Assembly: GCF_014873855.1 (NCBI RefSeq)
Contig: NZ_JADBEL010000001.1
Location: 345,198-409,197, forward strand
Direction: 5' to 3'
DNA: 64,000 nucleotides
From: Sporosarcina limicola
Lineage (GTDB): Bacteria; Bacillota; Bacilli; Bacillales_A; Planococcaceae
In this document: in pieces, positions 17,474 through 26,798 of the stretch
How positions within the stretch are numbered: position 1 is the first letter of the stretch
Layout: the number at the start of each line of letters is the position of its first letter
The notes under the pieces: model-generated
The model's database searches: none
Seen by the model: the letters and a program-made list of their open reading frames with translations, nothing else
Told to the model about the DNA's origin: nothing
Translations under genes and position numbers: made by a program

Positions 17474-17491
17474 TATTTCATAATCCCTCCT

Positions 17492-18418
17492 TTACTGCAA
17501 TGCAACGGAATGCGTAGTTGAGATACTTTTCAGGTCAAACATCCGTCCATCTTTGTCAAAATAACTATCATAATCTGTGCGGTATTCCTCATTAATAGAC
17601 TGTCGAAGATGCGTTTTCTCGAAACGCTTTTCAGGATCCATTTCCGGTATCGCTGCAATAAGTCTTTTCGTATATAAATGCTGTGGATTGTTGTAAACAT
17701 CATCAGCTGTTCCTTCTTCAACGAAACGACCATGGTACATGATGCCGATTCGATCACACATATGCTTGATAATACCTAAGTCATGGGAAATAAATAAATA
17801 CGTCAAATTAAACTCTTTCTGAATTTCTTGCATAAAGTTCAGCACTTGTGCCTGAACGGAAACATCAAGTGCCGAAACAGGCTCATCCGCAATAATTAAT
17901 TTTGGGTTCAATGTAAGCGCGCGCGCAATTCCGATTCGCTGCCTTTGACCGCCTGAGAACTGATGTGGATATTTGTAGATTGATTCTGGACTTAACCCTA
18001 CACGTTCAACAAGTGCTTGAACTCGTTTTAATTCTTCACCAGGTGACATGCGCTCAAAGTTCCGCAGTGGCTCAGCAATAGTATTCAAAATATTTTTCCT
18101 GACATTCAATGATGAATATGGATCTTGAAAAATCATCTGGATGTCCTTTACATATGTCCGTCTGTCCGAGCGTTTTTGCTTCGCAAGGTCTGTACCCTCA
18201 AAAAGAATCTCCCCGCCCGTCGCTTTATTCAACCCAATAATCGCACGGCCCGTCGTCGTTTTTCCACAGCCTGATTCACCAACAAGACCATATGTTTCAC
18301 CTGGCTGGAGCTCAAAGCTGATTCCATCGACGGCCTTTACATGATTGACCACGTTACGGAAGAACCCTCCGCGAATTGGGTAATGTACTTTTAAATCATT
18401 TACTTTAAGAAGTGACAT
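17492..18418 (-). CDS. Peptide ABC transporter ATPase (OppF/DppF type), operon A
   Basis: 308-aa ATPase. Walker [15 protein letters not shown]-loop [13 protein letters not shown], signature [15 protein letters not shown], Walker [14 protein letters not shown], switch FISHDLG. The C-terminal tail after residue 255 is the regulatory OppF-like part but lacks the Cys-rich zinc/iron-sulfur motif seen in the partner. Overlaps the partner gene by 14 nt. It energises uptake together with the OppD-type subunit. Confidence 0.9.
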   Translation of the reverse strand: MSLLKVNDLKVHYPIRGGFFRNVVNHVKAVDGISFELQPGETYGLVGESGCGKTTTGRAIIGLNKATGGEILFEGTDLAKQKRSDRRTYVKDIQMIFQDPYSSLNVRKNILNTIAEPLRNFERMSPGEELKRVQALVERVGLSPESIYKYPHQFSGGQRQRIGIARALTLNPKLIIADEPVSALDVSVQAQVLNFMQEIQKEFNLTYLFISHDLGIIKHMCDRIGIMYHGRFVEEGTADDVYNNPQHLYTKRLIAAIPEMDPEKRFEKTHLRQSINEEYRTDYDSYFDKDGRMFDLKSISTTHSVALQ

Positions 18419-19424
18419 AATCTTTTTCTCCTACTCTTCCCTCCGGAAAATGGAAGTTTTTATAGCATGTACACCGGACGAAATGATTCGGTTTCACTTC
18501 ATGCATCTGCGGATTCGTTTCATGGTCTTCCTCTGGAACCCATGCAACCCTCGGAGCGAACCGACAACCTATACGATCAAGGTTTTGAATGGATGGAACA
18601 ATTCCCTCAATGACGTGAAGTTTTGCTTTCGCTTCCATATTCGAAGGAATTGAATTCAACAAGGAACGAGTATATGGGTGCAACGGATTCACAAAAAGCT
18701 CACGCACTTCAGCGATTTCCACTAGTTCTCCTGCATACATGACCGCCACACGATCGGCCATTTCAGCTACGACGCCAAGGTCATGTGTAATAAGAATAAT
18801 TCCTGATTTTATCTGATTTTGTAGTTCTTTCATGAGATCTATAATTTGTGCTTGAATTGTAACATCCAAGGCCGTTGTTGGCTCATCTGCTATCAGAAGA
18901 ACTGGATCACATGCAAGTGCAATGGCGATGACAGCACGTTGTCTCATCCCTCCCGATAGTTCATGTGGATATTGCCCATAAACACGTTGTTCGTTTTTAA
19001 TGCCTACACGACGAAGCAGATCAAGCGTACGCTTTTTCTTGGCAGCAGATGATAGTTTTAGGTGATAGTCCATTGGTTCTTCAATCTGTCTTCCGATTGT
19101 CGCAAGTGGGTTAAGTGCAGTCATCGGATCTTGGAAAATCATACCAGTATCTCTCCCGCGAACTTTATTCAATTTTGAAATAGGTAGTGACAAAAGATTC
19201 TGTCCTTTAAAATTCACTTGCCCTTCAAGTTTCGTTGTCTTTAAATCATGAAGTCCTATGATAGATAGGGCAAGTGCACTTTTTCCACAACCTGACTCTC
19301 CTACGATTGCAACAACTTCATTCTCGTGGACTGTTAAGGAAACTCCATCTACCGCAGCGTGATAGTCACCCTTGATGCTAAATGATGTGCGGAGTTCTTC
19401 AATTTCCAATACTGGATTTCCCAA
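18405..19424 (-). CDS. Peptide ABC transporter ATPase (OppD/DppD type), operon A
   Basis: 339-aa ATPase and first gene of the operon. Walker [15 protein letters not shown]-loop [13 protein letters not shown], signature [15 protein letters not shown], Walker [14 protein letters not shown], switch LITHDLG, then a C-terminal extension with RIGCRFAPR and CTCYK, the Cys-containing OppD tail. Start is TTG at 19424, seven bases after AAGGAGG. It forms a heterodimeric motor with the OppF-type protein. Confidence 0.9.
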   Translation of the reverse strand: MGNPVLEIEELRTSFSIKGDYHAAVDGVSLTVHENEVVAIVGESGCGKSALALSIIGLHDLKTTKLEGQVNFKGQNLLSLPISKLNKVRGRDTGMIFQDPMTALNPLATIGRQIEEPMDYHLKLSSAAKKKRTLDLLRRVGIKNEQRVYGQYPHELSGGMRQRAVIAIALACDPVLLIADEPTTALDVTIQAQIIDLMKELQNQIKSGIILITHDLGVVAEMADRVAVMYAGELVEIAEVRELFVNPLHPYTRSLLNSIPSNMEAKAKLHVIEGIVPSIQNLDRIGCRFAPRVAWVPEEDHETNPQMHEVKPNHFVRCTCYKNFHFPEGRVGEKDYVTS

Positions 19425-19498
19425 AAAACTTCCTCCTTATGTATACGATAAACTCCAATTCTAAACAGTAAATTTTCAGTTATTAAATCACTTGACTC

Positions 19499-19527
19499 AA
19501 TATACTACACAAACTATTAGAATACAA
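19499..19527 (-). promoter_or_regulatory. Sigma-A promoter of operon A
   Basis: TTGTAT (19527..19522), 17-bp spacer, TATATT (19504..19499). The spacer and -10 are the same as those of operon C at 28807-28835; the -35 is weaker. A degenerate version of the operon C cre site lies near 19596-19609. Confidence 0.6.
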
Positions 19528-19661
19528 CACCATTTTTGTAGAATTCCGAATGCATCTACTATTTAATAGGTCGCAAATATGTTGCAAACGTTGATGTCAA
19601 AGCCTTTTCAAGAACTTCAAGTTTTTGGATTTTTTCAATTCACGTTATCCTACTAAAACAT

Positions 19662-19699
19662 AAAAAAGATTCAGTTCTAATTAGAACTGAATCTTTTTT
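19662..19699 (-). terminator. Bidirectional-looking terminator
   Basis: AAAAAAGATTCAGTTCTA and TAGAACTGAATCTTTTTT form a long perfect inverted repeat. It would stop leftward transcription from the orphan binding-protein gene ahead of operon A. Confidence 0.75.
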
Positions 19700-20242
19700 A
19701 TGTAGCTTTCGCAACTTGAGCAATATAATTTTAAGAGTAAACAATTTTCAAGCCGCATGGTCATATTGTTTCTTGTCAGCTCCTAATTCCTTGATTCTTT
19801 CTGAAATTTTTTTAGTGAGTATACATACCTGTATACAAATAAAAATTCACTTAGACCGTTTGAGTTCCTTCTATTATAATAGTCTATTATCAGATAGTTA
19901 TTATCTTTAAAAAAATAATGACTATGATTTAGCAGAATTACTTACAACTGATTCCGCTATTGTTACGGCCATTGCCGCATATTAGACTTGTAAAGTATCT
20001 CCCAAATATCGTAGGACTAATAATTGCTTTTTCTCCACTTATCATCAATTTATGCATGAAATATCCAATATTAATTGATAGCCCCATCTCCTTATTTCAA
20101 AATCGCCAGTCTCCGCCGAAGGGTTTGGACCCCACTGAACCGTCTATACACTTTACAATCATCTCCTCACTTACTAAAGTGGGAGACCTCTACTGAATGA
20201 AGTTAAATAGTTTAGACTCCTTCAACGAGATGATTTATTTTT
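19700..20242. other. Gene-poor gap with a decayed copy of the 29.3-kb small frame
   Basis: No intact gene. On the minus strand about 19920-20110 is recognisably related to 29330-29460 (shared stretches such as CATCAATTT.TGCATG and GTA.GACTAAT), but frames are broken by stops; YAAMAVTIAESVVSNSAKS corresponds to the C-terminus of the 29.3-kb frame. The rest shows nothing I can support. Confidence 0.4.
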
Positions 20243-22081
20243 TTATTTCGCAACAACCGATTTTTCTTGGCTTACACCCATTTCATACAACCATAGTTCA
20301 GATCCTGGGTCGATTGAGTAGTTAACAACGCGATTGTTTACAGCTAATAGAGCGTAACTGTATACAGTTGGGGCAACCGGTACATCCTCAATCATTAACG
20401 CCTGCCATTCATTGTAGATGTCTCTACGGTAGTCAGTGTCAAACGCTTGTTCAGACGTTCCAGCTATAAGCAGTTCGTCATTCTTTTCGCTCGTATAGTG
20501 TGTGTAGTTCAACGCAGCTCTTCTTCCATATAGGCCTTCTTGATCCGGATCTGATCCAGTTCCCCATGTGCTTTGGTAAATATCAACGTTCGAATCGTCA
20601 GCTTTTAACAACTCGTGGAATTCGTTATATTCATATAAGCGACTGTCTACTAATTGAACCTTAATGCCTACGTCAGCCCAATTTTGGATATAGAATTTCG
20701 CATTTGGTTCAACCTTTTTTCCACCTTCCATTGCAGCAAAGGTAAGCACAAATTCTTCACCTTTATCTGTTTCACGGAAACCGTCACCGTTTACATCAAG
20801 ATATCCCGCCTCGGTAAGAAGTGTTCTTGCTTTTTCAGGGTCATATGGGCGCCCTTCGTTATCCCCATCGTGAAAGCTTGCAAATGCAGTGGGAATCGCA
20901 GTGTTCGCCGGGATACGAAGTCCGTGGTAAAGTTCTTTACCAATTGTTTCATTGTCCATTGCGTGCCACATTGCTTGGCGAACAAGTTTATTACTCATTT
21001 TTTTAGTTGGATCCATTACGTTTTCATTCTTTTTTTCATCCCATTTACCAAGATTGAAACCGATATAGGCGTATGTCGATTCAACTCCTGCTAAAAGCTC
21101 GACATTTTCAAGCTTTTTAGCATTTAAGTACTGGTCTGCGGGAATACTTGCGTAATCGATTTCACCTTTTTTCATTAATTCAACAACAGAAGACGGGTTC
21201 ACTACTTTCAAAAAGACTGATTTCAAAGAGGGTTTCCCTCTCCAATAATTTTCGTTTCTTGCATAAAGTACAGATTCTCCCGGAATGATTTCTGCAACTT
21301 TATACGGTCCAAAACCGATTGGATTAACACGAATTTTCCCGGATGACATTATTTCTTCCATTGTAACTTCACCAGTAGTCACATCCCCAATATGATGTCT
21401 TGGAGTAGGAGTCGACCAAATGCCTGATAGAATAGTCGGTGAAGCCTCTGTAAATGTGATTGTAAGATTTTTGTCATCAATTACATTGATACCTGAAATT
21501 TTATCCGTTTTTCCTTCGTTGTATGCTGGCATACCTTCAACGTTCGAGATTGTAGCGTCATAAAAGTCACCTGCATAATCTGGATGTCCTAGAAGCTCAT
21601 AACTATAAAGTAAATCAGATGCTTTTACAGGCTCCCCATCATGCCAATTGACATTGTCTTTGATTTTCAATGTGATCATTTTATGGTCTTTAGACATTTC
21701 ATATGTTGCAGCACCATCGTTTGTGATCAAATAATCGCCATCATAAGATAGCAGATTTTCATCGAAAAAATCCATTACTCTTGCATCTGATTCACTGGAA
21801 TTGAACACAGAATTCAACATACCCTCGAATGGAGATTCGGATACGAGTCCGACTGTTAGTTCACCGTCTTCAATCACTGGTTCTTTGTTTGAGACAGTAT
21901 GAGGGAAATCAAGACTCGCTTCTTTTGGGTCAACCTCTGTTATTTCTTCTATTCCTACGCCTTCGTCTTTCTTGTCTGGCGCTTTTTCGCCTTCACCCGT
22001 TTTCTCTTTTTCCGTACATGCAGCTAGAAATACGCTGAGGACGAGCATAAGGCCAGCGAACAGCATTCGTTTCTTTACCAA
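20243..22081 (-). CDS. Orphan oligopeptide-binding lipoprotein
   Basis: 612-aa family 5 SBP with lipobox LAAC (Cys22), acidic linker and the signature VNWHDGEPVKASDLLYSYEL. It is clearly a paralog of the operon A and C binding proteins (shared DGDYLITNDGAATY and ALMIEDVPVAPTVYSYALLAV, where the others have MMVEDVSLAPTLYR) but more diverged, with a longer C-terminus. No permease or ATPase genes stand beside it; upstream is only the scrap of a permease gene at 22098-22250, so it may once have ended a third operon and may now serve the neighbouring transporters. Confidence 0.88.
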   Translation of the reverse strand: MVKKRMLFAGLMLVLSVFLAACTEKEKTGEGEKAPDKKDEGVGIEEITEVDPKEASLDFPHTVSNKEPVIEDGELTVGLVSESPFEGMLNSVFNSSESDARVMDFFDENLLSYDGDYLITNDGAATYEMSKDHKMITLKIKDNVNWHDGEPVKASDLLYSYELLGHPDYAGDFYDATISNVEGMPAYNEGKTDKISGINVIDDKNLTITFTEASPTILSGIWSTPTPRHHIGDVTTGEVTMEEIMSSGKIRVNPIGFGPYKVAEIIPGESVLYARNENYWRGKPSLKSVFLKVVNPSSVVELMKKGEIDYASIPADQYLNAKKLENVELLAGVESTYAYIGFNLGKWDEKKNENVMDPTKKMSNKLVRQAMWHAMDNETIGKELYHGLRIPANTAIPTAFASFHDGDNEGRPYDPEKARTLLTEAGYLDVNGDGFRETDKGEEFVLTFAAMEGGKKVEPNAKFYIQNWADVGIKVQLVDSRLYEYNEFHELLKADDSNVDIYQSTWGTGSDPDQEGLYGRRAALNYTHYTSEKNDELLIAGTSEQAFDTDYRRDIYNEWQALMIEDVPVAPTVYSYALLAVNNRVVNYSIDPGSELWLYEMGVSQEKSVVAK

Positions 22082-22097
22082 TTGTAAGACTCCCCTT

Positions 22098-22250
22098 CCT
22101 TAAACCAATCTGTACCTTGCGCTGGACACGTGTTTAAGCGGTTGTCCAACCTGATTTATATATATAGCATCATTTCCGGCATTAGCAATGCTGGTAACCA
22201 TACCCACCTTCTATTTTACACATTATCCGGGTTCCCGCCAAAGAATATAG
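22098..22250 (-). pseudogene. Remnant of an OppC-type permease 3' end
   Basis: Minus-strand pieces read GNPDNV, a stop, then RRWVWLPALL and MMLYI, lining up with NPDIVQNKWWVWLPAALL and VMMLCI at the C-terminus of the operon A/C OppC proteins. Stops and small indels run throughout. It lies where the permease gene lies relative to the binding-protein gene in operons A and C. A smaller related scrap is at 13495-13530. Confidence 0.65.
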
Positions 22251-22470
22251 GTTATATAATGTTCGGTTCTATCTGTTCGAGTAGGAGAGAGCGATTAACT
22301 CCCGACATAGGATGAGTAGGTTAATCTTGATTGATTACGATGAGACTCTACTACCAGACTGATAATACCCTTTCTTCTAATTAATTCCTCAGTGATTTTC
22401 TAAGTAGAAGCCTTTTCAATGGTTATCACCTCCTTAAATTCATTCTTTTTTTGTTGCATTTTATAACATA

Positions 22471-22493
22471 GAAAAAGCACCCCGAAGGATGCT
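22471..22493 (-). terminator. Terminator after the second small peptide gene
   Basis: Minus strand AGCATCC TTCG GGGTGCT followed by TTTTTC, about 36 bp past the stop. Confidence 0.8.
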
Positions 22494-22528
22494 ATTAACG
22501 AAAGGATTTATTATCTGTATATAAGTTA

Positions 22529-22696
22529 CTACGGTAACATGCAATTCCCTTTATTATCACAAATTGGTACGGGTTTTTTAATTCCACCTCCACCATCCCC
22601 TTGACCCAGTTCAGGATGAGATCCTGCACTGGCTAATGGTGTAAATGCCATACTCAGCAAAATAACGACGGAAAATAAAAAGGATTTCTTTTTCAT
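22529..22696 (-). CDS. Small secreted peptide, CDNKGNC family, copy 2
   Basis: 55-residue pre-peptide too short for most gene callers. MKKKS start, hydrophobic signal segment and an Ala-x-Ala site (LASA), then a mature part with GDGGGG and the ending PICDNKGNCMLP. It shares signal peptide, Gly-rich spacer and PICDNKGNC with the gene at 12494-12655, while the middle differs. AGAGAGG lies 11 nt upstream of the ATG, and a TTCG-loop terminator follows. Conservation of the nine-residue motif in two otherwise diverged copies supports a real gene whose C-terminus matters. Function unknown. Confidence 0.65.
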   Translation of the reverse strand: MKKKSFLFSVVILLSMAFTPLASAGSHPELGQGDGGGGIKKPVPICDNKGNCMLP

Positions 22697-22901
22697 TTAT
22701 CTCACATCCTCTCTAAATGTTTAACTTTCGCCATCGAAGAGCGAACTCCTTTATAAATCGTTCGACAAAAGACGTCAATGGGTTTCTAAATTGAGTTAAG
22801 AAAGATCCAGATACCGTGATAAATAGATTATGCTTTAGGATGTAAAACAAAGATTCAGCCCCCTATATATATGTTGATGTTTCAACGATTCAGGCCGCTG
22901 T

Positions 22902-22933
22902 AAGGGTGTCAAAAAATATTTTTCGACACCCTT
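22902..22933. terminator. Long inverted repeat AAGGGTGTC...GACACCCTT
   Basis: AAGGGTGTC and GACACCCTT enclose an A/T-rich centre (AAAAAATATTTTTC). It lies just upstream of the end of operon C, between converging-neutral spacers, and may be a terminator or the relic of an insertion end. The 200 bp before it (22697-22900) show nothing supportable. Confidence 0.4.
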
Positions 22934-22965
22934 AACTATTAGAAAAAAAGACACTGTCAAGCACA

Positions 22966-23001
22966 GAAAACCGCCACCCAGTTTCCCAGATAGCGGTTTT
23001 T
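22966..23001 (-). terminator. Terminator of peptide transporter operon C
   Basis: AAAACCGCCA ... TAGCGGTTTTT, the twin of 13661-13694, 39 bp past the stop of the binding-protein gene. Confidence 0.75.
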
Positions 23002-23039
23002 CATTGTGAAACTTCCTGCGTAATTCAACTAATTGAAGC

Positions 23040-24845
23040 TTATTTTGTTACTCCCCACATCCATGGGGCATAGTTAGGAGAACCTGGATCTATTGAGTAA
23101 TTGACAACACGTTTGCTGACCGCTTCAAGATCATAGCGATAAAGCGTTGGAGCTAGTGATACATCTTCGACCATCATCGCTTGCCATTGATTGTAGATGT
23201 CTTTACGGTAATCTACGTCAAATGCTTGTTCAGAAACACCTGCTGCAAGCAGTTCATCGTTCTTTTCGCTTGTGTAATGAGAAAAGTTACTAACAGATTC
23301 ACGACCATGAATCCCAGAAGGATCTGGATCACTACCAGTTTTCCAAGCTCCTTGGAAAATATCAATGTCTGGACGACCAGTTTCAAGCATGTCATAGAAT
23401 GCTTGCAATTCATGTAAACGTCCGTCTAAAAGCACAACTTTAAGACCTATCTCTTCCCAGTTCTGCATATACCATTTTGCAAGTGGTTCTGCTACTTCCC
23501 CACCTGACATTGTAAGGAAGTTCAGAACGAATTCTTTGCCCTCCGCGTCTTCACGGATGCCATCACCATTTACATCTACAAAACCGGCTTCATCAAGAAG
23601 CGCTTTTGCTTTTTCAGGATCATATGAACGTCCTTTGTTTTCATCGTCTCTGAAACTTATCGCTGGAGTGATAAGTGTAGTTGCAGGGATACGAAGGCCA
23701 TGGTACATTTCTTTACCGACTACTTCATTATCCATTGCATGCCACATCGCTTGGCGAACCCGCTTATCAGCAAGTTTTGCCTTTGAATCCATGATGTTTA
23801 TTTTGTTCTTTTTATCCCATTCACCGAGGTTAAATCCGATATACGTATAGGATAAACCTAGTCTTCCAAGTAGTTCGAACTGATCTGCATCTTTCGCATT
23901 CAAGTATTGATCAGTAGGGAATTTTGCAATATCAACTTCACCTTTCTTAAGTGCCTCAAGAACTGATGCACTGTTAACAACTTTCAATACGACTGATTTA
24001 AGATTCGGTTTCCCTCCCCAATAATCATCAAATCTTTCGTATAGAACAGACTCACCCGAAACAACCTTTACAACTTTGTATGGACCGAAACCAATCGGCT
24101 TTGTACGAATCTTGTCAGAGCTTTCAAGTTCCTCCATCGTAATCTCACCCTTTGTTACATCGCCAAGATAGTGCCTAGGCGTAGGTGCTGTCCATACTCC
24201 GGACAGTATAGAAGGAGATGCTGTTTCAAACGCAATAGCGATTGTTTTATCGTCATCAGAAATTGTTATACCAGAAATTGTATCGGCTTTACCTTGGTGG
24301 TATGCAGTCATTCCCTTAATGTTAGTAGTTGGAAAATCGAAACGCATACCCGTATAATCCGGATGACCCATAATCTCATATGAGTAAAGCAGGTCAGATG
24401 CTTTTACAGGCTCTCCGTCATGCCACTTCACACCGTCTTTAATCTTTATTGTAATTGTTTTGTTCTCATCCGAAATATCATATGTTGCTGCCCCATCGTT
24501 TGTAATGAGGTAATCACCATCTACAGCTAGTAAGTCTTCAGCAAAGAAACGTAATAATTCGGCATCATATGCATCTTGATAGAATACCGGAGAGAGAGTG
24601 CCTTTGAATGGGTCGGACGAAACAAGCCCGTAAACTAGTTCTCCGTCTTCAAGTACTGCATCTTTGTTCGAAACGTCAACAGGGAAAGATGGCTCCTCCG
24701 TCTTCTCTACCTCTTCTATCTTTTCAGAACCCGGTTTTTCTTTCTCTACTCCCTCAACCTTTTCTTTATCCTTGCCACATGCAGCTAGAAATACGCTGAG
24801 AACAAGCATAAGGCTGACGAGCATCATAAGTTTCTTCTTTACCAA
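23040..24845 (-). CDS. Oligopeptide-binding lipoprotein of operon C
   Basis: 601-aa SBP family 5 lipoprotein, lipobox LAAC (Cys23). Same length and layout as the operon A protein but with numerous substitutions spread over the ligand-binding lobes (for example ATPFS-type swaps: VATDPVPRHYLG there, VWTAPTPRHYLG here). It is the last gene of the operon. The excess of changes here over the permeases suggests divergence of peptide preference after duplication. Confidence 0.9.
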   Translation of the reverse strand: MVKKKLMMLVSLMLVLSVFLAACGKDKEKVEGVEKEKPGSEKIEEVEKTEEPSFPVDVSNKDAVLEDGELVYGLVSSDPFKGTLSPVFYQDAYDAELLRFFAEDLLAVDGDYLITNDGAATYDISDENKTITIKIKDGVKWHDGEPVKASDLLYSYEIMGHPDYTGMRFDFPTTNIKGMTAYHQGKADTISGITISDDDKTIAIAFETASPSILSGVWTAPTPRHYLGDVTKGEITMEELESSDKIRTKPIGFGPYKVVKVVSGESVLYERFDDYWGGKPNLKSVVLKVVNSASVLEALKKGEVDIAKFPTDQYLNAKDADQFELLGRLGLSYTYIGFNLGEWDKKNKINIMDSKAKLADKRVRQAMWHAMDNEVVGKEMYHGLRIPATTLITPAISFRDDENKGRSYDPEKAKALLDEAGFVDVNGDGIREDAEGKEFVLNFLTMSGGEVAEPLAKWYMQNWEEIGLKVVLLDGRLHELQAFYDMLETGRPDIDIFQGAWKTGSDPDPSGIHGRESVSNFSHYTSEKNDELLAAGVSEQAFDVDYRKDIYNQWQAMMVEDVSLAPTLYRYDLEAVSKRVVNYSIDPGSPNYAPWMWGVTK

Positions 24846-24867
24846 TTGTATTACCTCCCCTATTTTT

Positions 24868-25815
24868 TTAGGCTAACCTTTGCCTTGCGTCAGACGCGCG
24901 TTTGACCGCTTGCCCAACATAATTTATACACAGCATCATTACTAAAATTAGTAATGCTGCAGGTAACCATACCCACCACTTATTTTCCACAATATCAGGG
25001 TTTCTCGCAAAAGAGATTAGCGTCCCGAGAGAGGGAGTGCCAGTCGGAAGACCGAAACCTAGGAATGTAAGGCCGGTCTCCAACCCGATATTTCCTGCAA
25101 GTGTAAGTGTCATGTTCACAATAACCAGGGAACTCAAGTTAGGGAACATTTCAAAGAACATAATTTTCCAACTAGGCGTTCCTAACGTCTTGGAAGCATT
25201 GATATAATCTAGCTCCCTCTCCGCAAGTCCCCTTGATCGGATGAGCCTTGCTTTCCCAAACCAAGCGAAAGCGCTCATTATTAGGATGAAATTGAATACC
25301 GTATATTGTGGAACGATTGTTATGAAAACGATAATGAACATGAGTGATGGCAAAACCATCAGGAAGTCGATGATACGCATAATAATATTATCGACGATAC
25401 CACCGTAGAAGCCTGCGATGAGACCTACTGTTAAGCCGAACAGACCCGCAATCAAAGTAACGCATATGCCGATTGTGAACGAGTTTCTCGCGCCAAGCAT
25501 CAGTTGTCCGAAAACATCCCGTCCGCCGTCATCCGAACCGAGCCAATTATCAGCGGAAGGTGCTTTGTAGATATTCCCCATGTAAACTCGGGTAATGTCT
25601 GCCTGATCGATAAATAACGGCGATAGGTAGGCGGCTAACAAAAGGAACGTAAGTAGAATAAGTGATCCTAATGCTATTTTATCGTTTTTTATTTCACGCC
25701 AAATTGTTTTCATGAACGATGGATTATTAACTTTTTCTTTCGCCATCAATTGCTTGTCATTTAGAGACACTGTATCTTTCATTTGTTTCCCCTCCTCTGC
25801 TTTCATTTCCATCAT
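24868..25815 (-). CDS. Peptide ABC transporter permease (OppC/DppC type), operon C
   Basis: 315-aa OppC-type permease, nearly identical to 15561-16508. Changes are conservative and mostly N-terminal (VSLNDKQ for AYLHDKQ). Contains GSDDGGRDVFGQL and the coupling motif region RGLAERELDYINASKTLG. ATGA overlap with the upstream permease gene. Confidence 0.9.
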   Translation of the reverse strand: MMEMKAEEGKQMKDTVSLNDKQLMAKEKVNNPSFMKTIWREIKNDKIALGSLILLTFLLLAAYLSPLFIDQADITRVYMGNIYKAPSADNWLGSDDGGRDVFGQLMLGARNSFTIGICVTLIAGLFGLTVGLIAGFYGGIVDNIIMRIIDFLMVLPSLMFIIVFITIVPQYTVFNFILIMSAFAWFGKARLIRSRGLAERELDYINASKTLGTPSWKIMFFEMFPNLSSLVIVNMTLTLAGNIGLETGLTFLGFGLPTGTPSLGTLISFARNPDIVENKWWVWLPAALLILVMMLCINYVGQAVKRASDARQRLA

Positions 25816-26780
25816 TCAACGCGAATACGTGGATCCACAATGCTTAAGATGATATCTGATAGCATTGTTCCGATGATAGTAGCCGTGCCTAAAATCATGA
25901 CAAGAGCTGTAACAACGGTGAAATCACGGGCGCCGATTGATGTTAAGAAAAGCTGTCCGAGTCCGGGATAACTGAAAATCGATTCAATGAAAATGGATCC
26001 CCCAATAAGTCCTGCTATTTCATAGCCTAGAAATGCCGCTATTGGTAGAAGTGAATTCCGTAAGATATGCTTCGTATATACCTTTCTTTCAGGTACCCCT
26101 TTAGCACGGGCTGTTTTGACAAAGTCTTTTAGTTTCGTATCAATGATATCATTCCGCAAGTATTGGATTGTTCCAAAGGTTGCAAGAAGAGCTCCTGACA
26201 TGACTGGTAGGAAAAGGTGCTCCATTTTGCTCACAATATAATCCCAGGTACCCTCCTCGATTTTTATATCGACACTACCTCCGATTGGGAACCAACCGAG
26301 AATAAAGCTGAACAGGAATAACATTAACAAGGAGAAAACAAATAACGGTGTGGCAAAAGAAAAATAGTTATAGGTGACAATCAGTTTATCGGCCCATGTG
26401 TCTGTCCACCGTCCCGCCACGATTCCAAGGGGGATAGCGATTATATATGTAATGATTAATGTGAATAATGCCAACAGCACAGTATTCCCGACTTTTCCCG
26501 CAAGCAATGTAGTGACCGGTTGCTTATACATATAAGACGAACCAAAGTCGCCTTGGACCGCGTTTCCAATCCAGCGCCCGTACTGCTCATACCACGGATC
26601 ATTCAACCCAAACTTTTCACGGAGTTCCTCTTTCCGTTCCTCAGTCGCATTCGGATCTCCCGCAAAGGCCCCTGTGATTGCATCACCCGGCATCGCTTTT
26701 GCAAGTACAAATACAATTAGGCTGAGCAGAAACAGCTGCGGGATCATGATTAATGTTCTTCTTAAAATAAATTTCAGCAT
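25812..26780 (-). CDS. Peptide ABC transporter permease (OppB/DppB type), operon C
   Basis: 322-aa OppB-type permease. The protein appears identical to 16505-17473 although the DNA carries silent changes, which points to purifying selection or gene conversion. The coupling region is VKTARAKGVPERKVYTKHIL. Confidence 0.9.
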   Translation of the reverse strand: MLKFILRRTLIMIPQLFLLSLIVFVLAKAMPGDAITGAFAGDPNATEERKEELREKFGLNDPWYEQYGRWIGNAVQGDFGSSYMYKQPVTTLLAGKVGNTVLLALFTLIITYIIAIPLGIVAGRWTDTWADKLIVTYNYFSFATPLFVFSLLMLFLFSFILGWFPIGGSVDIKIEEGTWDYIVSKMEHLFLPVMSGALLATFGTIQYLRNDIIDTKLKDFVKTARAKGVPERKVYTKHILRNSLLPIAAFLGYEIAGLIGGSIFIESIFSYPGLGQLFLTSIGARDFTVVTALVMILGTATIIGTMLSDIILSIVDPRIRVE

Positions 26781-26798
26781 TATTTCACAATCCCTCCT

